Source of the DNA: Heligmosomoides polygyrus polygyrus
Lineage: Eukaryota; Nematoda; Chromadorea; Rhabditida; Heligmosomidae
Direction: 5' to 3'
NCBI GenBank assembly: GCA_947396885.1
Contig: OX377205.1
Coordinates: 62,592,969 to 62,656,968 of the forward strand
Length of the DNA: 64,000 bases
Part shown: one piece after another, positions 51,366 to 61,535 of the stretch
How the letters are laid out: each line of letters starts with the position of its first letter
Position numbering within the stretch: the first letter of the stretch is position 1
Made by a program: the position numbers and the translations under genes
The notes under the pieces: generated by a model
What the model was told of the DNA's origin: nothing
Databases searched by the model: none
Seen by the model: the letters and a program-made list of their open reading frames with translations, nothing else

Positions 51366-51860
51366 ATAACCGCTACCTTTCCCGGTGTAGCGCTTGATCA
51401 AGAAGACACCGGCTGCCCTCAAGTCCACATGTTAATTGTCGAGCCAGCGTTGCTTGGGGAGCCCTCGACGCAATTTTTCTGACACGTCGAAGTCAGCGCC
51501 TACCTTACGAACGTTGTATTCCTTCGTAAGGACGTGAACGTACTATCGTAGGCGATCCTGGTCCATGTCTTGTCAGTTAATGGCGCAGCACAGAAATTCC
51601 GAATAATATGGCTTCGGACGCGGGCCTAGAGCGTGTCATCAGCCGTCCAGCGCAGCATTTTTTCTCCAACACACTGAGCTGAGATTCACATTCTTTGGTC
51701 GCAGATCAACACTCAGCGCCATACACTGCAGCTGCCAGACCATAGCTGTCTACATCCTCGACTCCATGCGCTCTGACACCTTCCAATCGTGGAGCACGCC
51801 AGGCAACGAATGCCACTTCCACGAAGCTATACTCACGCGTGAGATCACCTCAACCATCAG
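51366..51860 (-). pseudogene. RTE-type RT C-terminal fragment, opposite strand
   Basis: On the minus strand VYGAEC, SATKECESQLSVLEKKMLRW, TADDTL, VGADFDVSEKLRRG, PKQRWLD and MDLRAAGVFL-type residues follow each other across frames, as in the 16-17 kb and 53.7 kb relatives. It meets the plus-strand fragment end to end near 51,365. Confidence 0.65.
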
Positions 51861-53314
51861 GGGCCGGATTCATCGACGACCTACAGCAACTTAACAGAAA
51901 ATTTCAGCCGAAATCCCTGATACCGCGCCTTATCAAGCGATATGTTGAGCGATAAGCCGCAATATCTGAGTTTTCCGCTGTGAGTTCTCTGTTAAAGTTA
52001 TGTAAGTCGTTGATGAATTCGACCCCAGGTTGGCATCAGATGCTACTTATGATCCCTTCCCCAAAATCGCAGTGCCTCGAAGCTCATCGTTGTCAACGTT
52101 AATGGAACTGAGCATAACCAGCATAAAGATTTGTCATTTATGCTGGTAAATATGAATATGGATCATCTCAGCTAGCAGAAAATTAGTTTCTGTTATAATA
52201 TCCTCCATTACTTGTTGCATTCCAATCATAAAGTTGTAAAGTTTTTAGTTTGCTGAATTAGCCTTTGATGGCTGGTATAGTTATACAAGCACGCAAGTTT
52301 CAAAATTGCGATTGCGCATCAACTGTCCGTGTATGAGCAAGCATCTTTCAGGTTTATAATATTTCACTACTGCTCCTCACTGGAGCCGGTAACGCAGACA
52401 GAAGAGACTCCATTGACCACAAGCATTCTTAATCAAGGGTTAATGTCCATGTCCCGTCTAGATCAATTAAACATTCCATCTGCCCGGTTTTGGTTAGGTG
52501 GCCCGAGGTTTGTTTCTCAATGATAAAACATACACTTGTTCGTCGGCTGGCCAGCACATGGCATTGTACAGACCGAACACACATTCGAGTAGCTTCCCCA
52601 TATCCCGGAAAAGCAGAATGCAAAATCCAGAGAGAGCTTGATTATCGCTGCCCCTAGTTTGATCTTGCTTACACGAAAGAATTGGCTAGACGGTGCTGCT
52701 TTGCTGACGAGGTTTTCAGGTTGATGTCTTATTCAACCCAAATGTTTCGCCCTGATGCAGCCCGACCAGTTAACGACCTTTTAGGCAATGCAACACAATA
52801 CTTATAGCGAATAACACCCAACCTCAAGAGAGCGAATGGATGGAGTCACACAAAGTTCCAATACTCAGAACACCATCGCTTCAGACAACAGAATACAGGA
52901 GAGAACAAGTAGGAAAGAACTGCAAGAGATAATCTGCAACGTAATGAGGATGCGTAGCACAACAAGAAAGCGATCCCCTGCATATCGCGGTTGTAGCGTG
53001 AATACTAATGCACGACTTCGACCTGCATTCGTTTGCATTACTACTACGTCCGCGTTAAGTCGTTTGTTCTTAAGACTGTAGACTGCCACATCTTTTTAGC
53101 TGCCTTATAGCAGAAAGAACCAGCCTTCTATGAATTCAAAAAAGGAAAATCCATGGAATGGGTGGCTGATCAGGGTGCTATGGTTTTCAACATATTTGCT
53201 CAATTGCTTGTTCATTCCGCACGTGGACAGCCACGTGAAAAGTGACTCCGAAGTTACACGTACGACACAAAATCGCGAAAACAAAAGTGAGCTATAAGGT
53301 TTTCTGGAGATAGC
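51861..53314. other. No recognisable gene
   Basis: Short open frames only. No repeat shared with other parts was noticed. Confidence 0.45.
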
Positions 53315-53425
53315 TGCTTGGGTGAGTGGTAGGGCAGTGGAAAGATTCACTGGCTGTCGCGCGCTCCCGACCGAGGTTTTTGGTTCAGATTTTCCGCCCA
53401 GGCCAACCAAGCCTTCCAGGGTGTT
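53315..53425 (+). mobile_element. tRNA-derived SINE, 5' part
   Basis: GGGTGAGTGGTAGGGCAGTGG (A-box-like, TGGTAGGGCAGTGG) followed 45-50 nt later by GGTTCAGATTTT (B-box-like), then the family sequence CCCAGGCCAACCAAGCCTTCC. The best-preserved head of the family. The body is missing after 53,420. Confidence 0.55.
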
Positions 53426-53683
53426 TTGTGGGTTGTCTCTCTTTGAAAGCTTCAGAAATTGAGTTTAAAAACAGGAGGAACTTACACTGCTTTTTCTCTA
53501 GAAATCTGGATTTTCTATACAGCACCTCTGGTGTTACAAGAGGAGAACGTATACAACTCGCATACGATGAAAGCGCATTACACCATGTATCTACTCACAA
53601 AACATCAACATCATTTTCATTAGCATCTGTCCCGCTTGGCAGTAGGGTCCACTCTTCTGGTGTGGTGACGCAAATTCCCCCGA
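53426..53683. other. No recognisable gene
   Basis: A plus-strand frame continues out of the SINE but has no motif. Confidence 0.4.
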
Positions 53684-56270
53684 TCAAATGCTTGATCGGT
53701 GCACACCAGCCATCTTTAAGTCCAGGTGCAGCGTATCTAGCCAACCTTGCTTCGGGCGTCCCCTGGGCCGCTTTCCAGGGCCCTCAATGATTAGGCCAAT
53801 CTTACGGACGGTATCGTCGTAAGCGCGAAGGACGTGACCGTGCCATCGTAGACGACTTCGCGCACTTTGTCGGATATTGGATATGGGGCAACACCGAACC
53901 TCTGTCGTATGGTGTCGTTGCGAACGCGGTCCAAACACGTAACTCCGGCTCACGGGCCAGCACTCAGCACCGTACGTCGCTACTGGGCGGACGACTGTTC
54001 TATAAACCTTTGATTTGAGGTGCTCAGGTATTGTCCTGTCGCAAAGCGCCCTAGTCAGCGAGCGCCATTTGGACTAGGCTGCACTCACACGCGCATTCAC
54101 CTCCAACTTTAGGCTGCCGTCGGACGTGACTGTTGATCCGAGATACTTGAAAGATGTAACTCGTGAGAGCTCAGTATCATTGACCACGAAGGGCAGTGGG
54201 GATAGCGCAGATCCCTGGTGCACCCCTACAGGGATAGGAAACTCCATCGAGGTTTCCGCTGGCGCTCGCATTCGACTCCTTGGGTAAGAGTACAGAATGC
54301 GCACCCACTCAATAAGCTCTTCAGGGATACCATGTTGTCGCAGAAAGGCAAAATGCACCGGTTTCTGTTTTTCGCCGCGCTTCTCTAGCAGAAGACGTAC
54401 AACGTGAATGGCGTGAACGGTGCCACAGCCAGAGACGAAATCACACTGACGTGGAAAGCTGGACGACATCCCGGATACGTCGATAGACAAAGATCTTCAT
54501 TATGTGCGAAAGAAGGCGAATTGGACGGTAACAGGAGCAGTCCCCAGGACTGCACTTCTTCTTCCAAATCGGAATAGCCGTGCTTTGCTGTCAACTCTCA
54601 GGCACTTTTTTCTCGGCAACAACCTGATTGAAAAACGCTGTCAGCCAGTCAGCAGGGCACCAACCCTTCGACTTCCACAGGTCGACCGGCAAGTCATCGG
54701 GCCCAGTGGCTTTGCCTGACCTCATCTTCCTCAGGATTGCTTCGGTTTCGCTCACTTCCACAGGTCGACCGGCAATGTGTTCTTCTGAACGGGAACGTAT
54801 ACAGGAGATGCAAGAAGCACAGCAGGTTATTCAAATTCTACATTCAAGATTTCCTCGAAGTAGTCGCGTCACCGCTTCATATCCTTAAGAAGATGATCGA
54901 TCTCGTCGTTAATGCCAAAGAACTTCTCGATGTCTTCTGCTTTCCGACAGCGAGCTTTGGCGAGTCAGTAACGATAACGCTCACCATCGCGCGTTTCCAG
55001 TTTTTGCTGACATCAGCGTAGTATGCGGCTTTAGATGCGATCATTGCTTTCTTTGCCGCTTTCTTCGCTTCTCGATAATTCCGTCAATTATGGGCTGTCT
55101 TATCACCGATGAATAGATGATAGAGCCGTTTTCTCGGAGTTTCCCTCTGACATCGTCAGTTTACAGCCAAGCCTGCTTGTCGACCCAACGCCGTCCAGGC
55201 TTCGTTGTGCCGAGTTTAAGGCGTGCAGCCCGACTTATCGCGTCGGTAGCATCTTTCCAGGTTTGTCGACAGTTGTCACTGTCGGCAACCCAATGCGACA
55301 AATAACTGCCGCTTCTTTCTCTTTCAGTCTCACCATTTGATTCTAGACGACCCGCATAGCTCGACATGTTTAGGTCTCGAAGGTGTGATCTTCAGCGAGC
55401 AGATCAGTGAACGGTGTGGCGTGGCAACCGCCTCATACGGCACGGTCTTCGCATCTGTGACAAGGCCTTGGTCGCGATGCCCAAGAAGGACATAGTCGAT
55501 CTGCGCTTTGGCGTTCCCGCTATAAAAGGAGATGAGGTGTGAGTCACGCTTTCGAAATTTGGTATTCACGATAGTGAGTGAGGTCGTATGAGTCTGCATA
55601 CTCATGCATACGCTCACCATCGGAGTTGCGCGACCCATAGCCAAAACCGCCATGACAGTTGTAGCCGTCTTTCGCCGCCCCGACGTGACCGTTAAGGTCA
55701 CCTGCCACAACAATCATATCTTGTAACGGCACGTCCGCTGTCTTCTCATCAAGCAGGGACCAGAACTCGTCCTTGGTTTGCTCGGAGCAACCTGTCTGCG
55801 ATGCATACGTGGAAAAGAAATGACATCGTCGCTCTTCTACGGCGACAATAATCTTCATCAAGCGGTCATCGAAACGTTCTACGCTTGCAATCGCTTGCAA
55901 GCGCTTGAAGACGATCATGCCGACACCACTGGTGGTCCTGGGACTTCTACATAGAACGGCCTTAAAGCCTCGTTCTATGTCCTTTGACTTGCAGCAGGAC
56001 CACTTCGTCTCCTTCTCCGCAGAGAAATCTATCTTTCTTCGCTCCTGTGCTTCTACCAACTCGTACGAGCGGCCCGTAAACGCTCCGACATTCAACGTTG
56101 CTACGCGGGTCTTGCCTACGTTGCGAGACTTTCGGACTAGCTCAGTTCCCCCCCCCCCCCCCCCGATGCCGTCCTCGCATCGGGGATCCTCGCATACTTT
56201 CCACACTCGCCGGGCTTTGCGAGTGCGCGTCGGCTCCCGCGGATGCCGTAGCATCGTCTCGCGATACATG
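53684..56270 (-). pseudogene. RTE-type retrotransposon, deleted and frameshifted
   Basis: The endonuclease on the minus strand from 56,269 keeps TLNVGAFTGRS, EKETKWS (QET lost), STYASQTGC and VVAGDLNGHVGAA. The rest (NAKAQIDYVLLGHRD, then TPHRSLIC) is in another frame to 55,330. The RT is internally deleted: GCGTVHAIHVVRLLLEKRGE, PVGVHQGSALSPLPFVV, then directly FKYLGSTVTSDGSLKLEVNA with the YADD box missing. The C-terminal part (53,953-53,684) has RLRWHGHVLRAYDDTVRKIG then LIIEGPGKRPRGRPKQGWLD. A run of 18-19 C (G on the coding strand) at about 56,145-56,164 adds a glycine tract. Non-functional. Confidence 0.85.
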
Positions 56271-57084
56271 AAGCACCATCAACAATGTGATGTGACATGG
56301 GTGTTCGTAGTCCGGCCTGTCACAAGTGTCTGTCGCCCGCAATCAAGTGTCCGTGTTTGGCTTAGCTCGCGGAGCGAACAGTTTCCAATGGCACCACGTG
56401 GAGGAACGGACATCGCCACCATACACTCACAAAACATATTTAGATCAAATTTTCTTCCGCTATACGCAAGCAATTATTTATGCTAATTGTGTGGGACTCG
56501 ATCAGCTTTATTTGTTGCAACTTCTTTCTGTTCCTTAAGTGAAAGACTTTATCGTGGACCGAACACCATTACGCTCATCTCCACTATTTACTCTTCACGA
56601 GAATAGATCTCACTCGACAGGATGCACGTTCAAAACGCCTGCTAAACGTGTGTGCACATAGCAAAACTCGAAAAAAAACACAAACAATGTTGTGAGTTTT
56701 GGTGTTACTATTCCTTATCAGTTTAACATTATGTAACAATAGCATAGTGTTGCGTCCCGTTCATGGTCTAAAAATCCAGTATTTACTCAGTTTGGACTGT
56801 CCTTGACAATCTTGAAGGCGTACGCTAGATAGTTAAATACTCAGCAGAATAGCAGAGTGTCAAGCTTGAGGACTTTCAATCTCTTTTTATAGTCTGGAAT
56901 GCTGCAGGGTAACTAGGGTCAGGAAAACATCTGTGCATTAGAGTTTTGGTAAACGTTTGTTATACTTTTTCTATTATACTTTGAAGTTTACTTTTGGAGG
57001 GGCTCCAGATGTGAGACCCATACTCCAAAGCAGGAATAAAATGTACTTTTTACAGCCTAATGAAAGTATGCGGACTGTAGCATT
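56271..57084. other. No recognisable gene
   Basis: Includes part of the RTE 5' region up to about 56,300 and then AT-rich sequence without motifs. Confidence 0.45.
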
Positions 57085-57300
57085 GGATATTCCTGCATGT
57101 GTGAATAGAACAGCGAAAGTTTTATAGGATAAACGACAACGGACAGTGTTACACAGTCCCTTTTGCGATTTGCCAAGCATTCTACTCCTGTGGGACGTCG
57201 TGGAGGCGATTTGAATGCGTATTTGGCCATGCAATGACTTGCGATGGCCAGCCGATGAACAAGTCAGCGCCTGGTATCGGGGGCATGCGACAGCCAGCAC
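57085..57300 (-). mobile_element. tRNA-derived SINE, body part
   Basis: The minus strand reads TTGTTCATCGGCTGGCCATC, GCAAGTCATTGCATGGCC and CGCCTCCACGACGTCCC, which correspond to 488-570 of the first copy. The tRNA-like head is degraded or absent. Confidence 0.55.
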
Positions 57301-57831
57301 CTCCTCCGACTAAGTTTAAATTTAAGTTGCTTCACGTCCACTAAAAACTTTACGAACAGTAGTGTTTATCAGCATTTCAAATTTTAAATCTGACTTGACC
57401 AGAGTTCCGCGGTCACACACTTCGTGAACCTTTAATACCTTGAACCTACTCTTTCAAAGGCGCAGAACGCATGTTTTCGACAGCTTCACAGGGATCCTTC
57501 AAGCTGCTGCGCATTCCATTTTTTAAATAGAGAGGGAAGAACATGATAGATCTCTGATTGAATTCGTTATAAGTGGCATATGTTTTGATATCATCGGCGT
57601 AGATATGAATCTTGGCCAGAGAATGAGTAAAGAAATGGGCCGACAGGTCATGAGAATGGGCAAGAAATATAATAAAACCAGTCGTACGTCGGCCTAGCGG
57701 CCGCCTACGACTGGTTGGGGGCTTCGCCCCCAAACCCCGAGAATAGGACGCCATGGCCGCTACGGGTTTCCTATTCTTCCCTAGGCCTTCTGACCTTTAT
57801 GTTAATCGAGATGGATCGATTGATCCGACGT

Positions 57832-58525
57832 CAGATTCGTGTTCAGCGACCTCGATTACCCCCAGGGCCGAAGTTTCGTGCCGCTTGAACGTCATCCACA
57901 AAACATCGATAATATCGATCGATTGTTCGACTTCAGATTCGTCTTCAACGACCTCGATTACCCCCAGGGCCGAAGTTTCAGACCGTTTGAAGGAAATCCA
58001 CAGAAAACCGATAATATCAATCGATATCGATTGATCTGACTTCAGATTCGTGTTCAGCGACCTTGATTACCCCCAGAGCCGAAGTTTCAGACCGTTTGAA
58101 GGAAATTCACAGAAAATCGATAATATCGATCGATATCGATTGATCCGACTTCAGATTCGTGTTCAGCGACCTTGATTACCCCCAGAGCCGAAATTTCAGA
58201 CCGTTTGAAGGAAATCCACAGAAAATCGATAATATCGATCGATATCGATTGATCCGACTTCAGATTCGTGTTCAGCGACCTTGACTACCTCCAGGGCCGA
58301 AGTTTCGCGTCATTTGAGCGCCATCCTCAAAAAATCGATAATACCGATCGATATCTATTGGTCGACTTCAGATTCGTGTTCAGCGACCTCGATTACCGCA
58401 GGGCCGAAGTTTCGCGCCACTTGAGCGCCATCCTCAAAAAATCGATAATACCGATCGATATCTATTGGTCGACTTCAGATTCGTGTTCAGCGACCTCGAT
58501 TACCCCCAGGGCCGAAGTTTGGTGC
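57832..58525 (+). repeat. Seven tandem units of about 108 bp in Helitron
   Basis: Units start at 57,832, 57,934, 58,043, 58,152, 58,261, 58,369 and 58,476 with CAGATTCGTGTTCAGCGACC (small changes), then CGATTACCCCCAGGGCCGAA and an ATCGAT-rich end (ATATCGATCGATATCGAT). The last unit is cut short. The core motif also occurs twice at 21.3-21.5 kb. Confidence 0.85.
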
Positions 58526-58526
58526 C

Positions 58527-58711
58527 GCCGACGTGTTCGGCACGTCTGCGGCTCGCCATGCACTGTTGCCGACGTGTTCGGCACGTCTACGGCTCGCCAT
58601 GCACGGTTGCCGACGTGTTCGGCACGTCTGCGGCTCGCCATGCACGGTCGCCGACGTGTTCGGCACGTCTACGGCTCGCCATGCACGGTTGCCGAGGTGT
58701 TCGGCTGCCGC
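58527..58711 (+). repeat. 41-bp tandem repeat in Helitron, 4.5 copies
   Basis: Units start at 58,527, 58,568, 58,609, 58,650 and 58,691: GCCGACGTGTTCGGCACGTC + TRCGGCTCGCCATGCACGGT + T. The TGCGGC and TACGGC variants alternate strictly, suggesting growth as 82-bp double units. Followed by a CACACACGCACGCACAC run. Confidence 0.85.
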
Positions 58712-59138
58712 GCCCCAACTCAGGCGTGACGGACGGACAGTGTGGCACACACACACGCACGCACACACGCACGCACGCTTGCTGCTCTATATATAGTAGG
58801 ATAGGGGAAAGTACACCTCCCTGAGGAACACTGCTCAGGCAAGAATTTAACTACAAAAAGTGTTCTCCACCTTAACGCACAAATTTCTTTCCTTGAAGTA
58901 ACACCGAAGCCTCCTGAGCAATGGTCCACCTATACCAACACTGTAATGTTTCCAAATAAGCTTCTGTGGTTGATTTTGTCGAACCCTATGGATAAGTCAA
59001 AGCATATATGTACAATAACATCCACTGAACTTGCATCGCTGATAACTAGGTTCTAATCGAATAGACAGTTATAGAGTTGGGATACGGTAGAGCCTGCTGT
59101 TGTGGAACCATGCTGCTGTGTGGGTATTGAGGAGATTT

Positions 59139-59559
59139 GGATCTATCCTAGTCCGGGGGAGGCACATAACCAAAGAGTATGTAAAAAAACGACTTGGAAC
59201 TTACCGAGCGACTCCTACAGAGCACGATAGAACCTAAACCAGAAACATTCACGAGCAAAATAAACGAAAAAGAAATGTTTTCGCCGCGGTTGTGTGCGGG
59301 TGAAGTTATGTGCCCTCCTCACCATGTTATATCCTGGTTCTAACATGTCAAGCGGTGGCCAGCACGCGGCACGACTCCATTGCGTCGCTCTTTGCCCGCC
59401 GATACGGTTGTCAAACCGCGGCGATTTTATTTTTTATTTATCCGTTCGTTTTTTCCTTTGTTTTAGGTTCTGTCGTGCTCCGTAGGAGTCGCTCGGTAAG
59501 TCTCAAGTCGATTTTTTACATACTCTTTAGTTATGTGCCCCCCGGACTAGGATAGATCC
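59139..59559. mobile_element. MITE with 8-bp target duplication
   Basis: Inverted ends of about 108 bp start GGATCTATCCTAGTCCGGGG and are flanked by GGAGATTT at 59,131-59,138 and 59,560-59,567, a perfect 8-bp duplication. An 8-bp duplication suggests hAT or Merlin; the terminus does not decide. It interrupts the RT relic. Confidence 0.8.
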
Positions 59560-59745
59560 GGAGATTTCTATAACCCGCTTTGAAAGCCTGTCTCTTGTAA
59601 GTTTCTCCACTTTTTTCATGGAGTTATTTGTAATACTACTGAGTCGAAATGACGATAGGTTGGCCGTCAAGGGTTTCGATTGATTTAATAAGGTGAGAAC
59701 ATGACGTGTGTACGCTCAAAGGAAAAAGATACCGGGCTATTCAAC

Positions 59746-61399
59746 TGAAATGTTCATACACAAACTCGTCTTTGGCCTCAAAATTATGAAAATGTGATTT
59801 CGGAAGCGTCGCCAATTGCATAAAGTTCGATAGATGTCCTTAGATGACGATGGTTGTTACGGCAGTTGCTATTTGAGAGCCCACCCAATTCGTCCTTTCT
59901 TTACTTTATGCAGAGGCTTCACATATGCACTTATCCCTGTATATAGTACAGTAATTGATCGGCTTTACAGTGACATCTTCAGCTTCACACCTGCCCAACA
60001 GGCTTCTTTACATGTACTTTAACAAAGGCTTCGGATCAGGAGGACATACGAAACACCTGCGACGACTCGAATAGAGCATTCACCTTTTTAGAACCTATGT
60101 ACAAGAACGACCTTTGAACCAACGACAACCGCAGGTTCGTACCGACCATGAGGCGTCTGCGTGGGTAAGCGAATCCTCGCCAATCGAACGCCACGACGGC
60201 TGCTGCGTCAACGGCGGAAATCTGATCTGGGTGCTGACCGAATCAGTCACGAACGCCAGGCGGAACTCAATATTTAGGGCGCGAGGGATTTTTGCCAGTA
60301 GTGTTGCAAAAATGAATGAGATCACAGAAATACGCAAGGCTTCATCCATGCGGAACAACATTCTTGAAGTTATTTCAGCACATGCCGAGTAGAGGAGTCT
60401 GAGCGAGCGACCATAAATCCATGTGGAATTCTACTAATCGTAAGAGCGAACGTGTTGCAGAAAGCTATTAATAGAAACGAATCTTGAGCAAATAAAAGAC
60501 ATGGACTCTATTTGCGTCTCAAACCCAGAGAAGGTATCAGTAGCGATTCACGATAACTGAAAATAAGACAGAAGTAAACAGTTTATTGAAGCATGCCATT
60601 CTCCTGGTTTTCCAGGTTTTGTCAGCGAGAATTAAAAGTTGCCACAGCTCGGTTTTTTGCCATGAAAACTTTGAAAAATACAACTTTTCGTATTATTATT
60701 AGCATTGAATTATTCAATGTGAAAACATCAAAACCTAACAACAGCTGTCCCCTTTTGCGACCCACGCGTTATACAACTATTAAGTAAAAAAACAATAACA
60801 AGGGAAGGGAATGAATGAGCTCTCACTCATGACACTGCACGCTATAGCTTCACATTACGTTCGTCCACATAGATATTTCAAGATTAGATTACGTCCACCA
60901 GACAAACTAATCATCGTTTCAAATCAGCGAACGCTGTACACCTTCGGAGAAAGTTGTATACCACATACGTAGCACAAAGAGATAGAAGAGACACATTCAA
61001 TGGGCTAGATTTTATGAACTGTCGATGAAAAGCTTTGACATCCTTTTGTGCACTCTAGAGTTTCTCCTCTGATACTTTTCTGACAAACCCGAAGAGTACT
61101 TGAGTGATAGCGACATGCTTGCAGATTGAGCAGAATAAAATGTAGCCTTCAAATCCGAATCCTACAGTTTTCCTACGTATCCTTCTTCGTAAGAGAGCAG
61201 CTCGAAATTGCAAACCCTTCGTCTTGGGCTTAAGGCGCGAAACGTTGCCAATAATTATTTTTCTATTTCGATTCATTTTATACTGCTGCATATATCACGC
61301 CCTTTGAAATGCACACACTTTTTTGAAGACATGCACGTTCTCTATCCCCAAAAGGTACAAGATGTTGCTGTTGGCATTTGCATGGAAGGAGGCAGCATA
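59746..61399. other. No recognisable gene
   Basis: Short open frames (for example 60,114-60,392) without family signature. No shared repeat noticed. Confidence 0.45.
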
Positions 61400-61400
61400 T

Positions 61401-61451
<51 letters not shown>

Positions 61452-61452
61452 T
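61400..61452 (-). repeat. (TTTA)n tail of the CR1-like element
   Basis: About 13 uninterrupted TTTA units. On the coding (minus) strand this is a TAAA-type tail about 85 bp past the stop codon, so it marks the 3' end of the element. Confidence 0.8.
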
Positions 61453-61535
61453 ACGTGTATCACAACACGCAACAAAAGAAACAATTAGCGGTAAAACACA
61501 GTGATAATAAACGCAAACATAGAAGAAAGGGCAAT

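Larger units (their letters stand above)
57678..58801 (-). mobile_element. Non-autonomous Helitron
   Basis: On the minus strand it begins TCCTACTATATATAGAGC and ends ACGTACGACTGG, giving TC...CTRR ends, between an A (5') and a T (3') in the host, with no target duplication. Near the 3' end are the hairpins TTGGGGGC-GAA-GCCCCCAA and CAGTCGTA..TACGACTG. TCCTACTA starts and GGGCGAAGCCC-type 3' hairpins are known from animal Helitrons. The insertion splits an RT motif, GGVLSP on one side and the following hydrophobic stretch on the other. It carries no Rep/helicase gene, only tandem repeats. Confidence 0.7.
57450..59745 (-). pseudogene. Non-LTR reverse transcriptase relic, twice interrupted
   Basis: On the minus strand, from 59,745: NYRPIS-like sequence (TYRHFD, then VVLQITP), then the MITE, then SMVPQQQALP and IHRVRQNQPQ in drifted frames covering the region up to DKINHRSL. 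Next come IGGPLLRRLRCYFKERNLCV and VFLREVYFP, a shifted VPQGGVLSP, then the Helitron, then FIIFLAHSHDLSAHFF and KIHIYADDIKTYATYN with the YADD box. Removal of both inserts puts the RT motifs in the right order and spacing. Several frameshifts; family CR1/jockey-like. Confidence 0.65.

Noticed and set aside
56145..56164. Glycine-rich linker as a real protein feature
   Set aside because: It is a homopolymer run of C/G, prone to slippage or sequencing error, in an already broken RTE copy.
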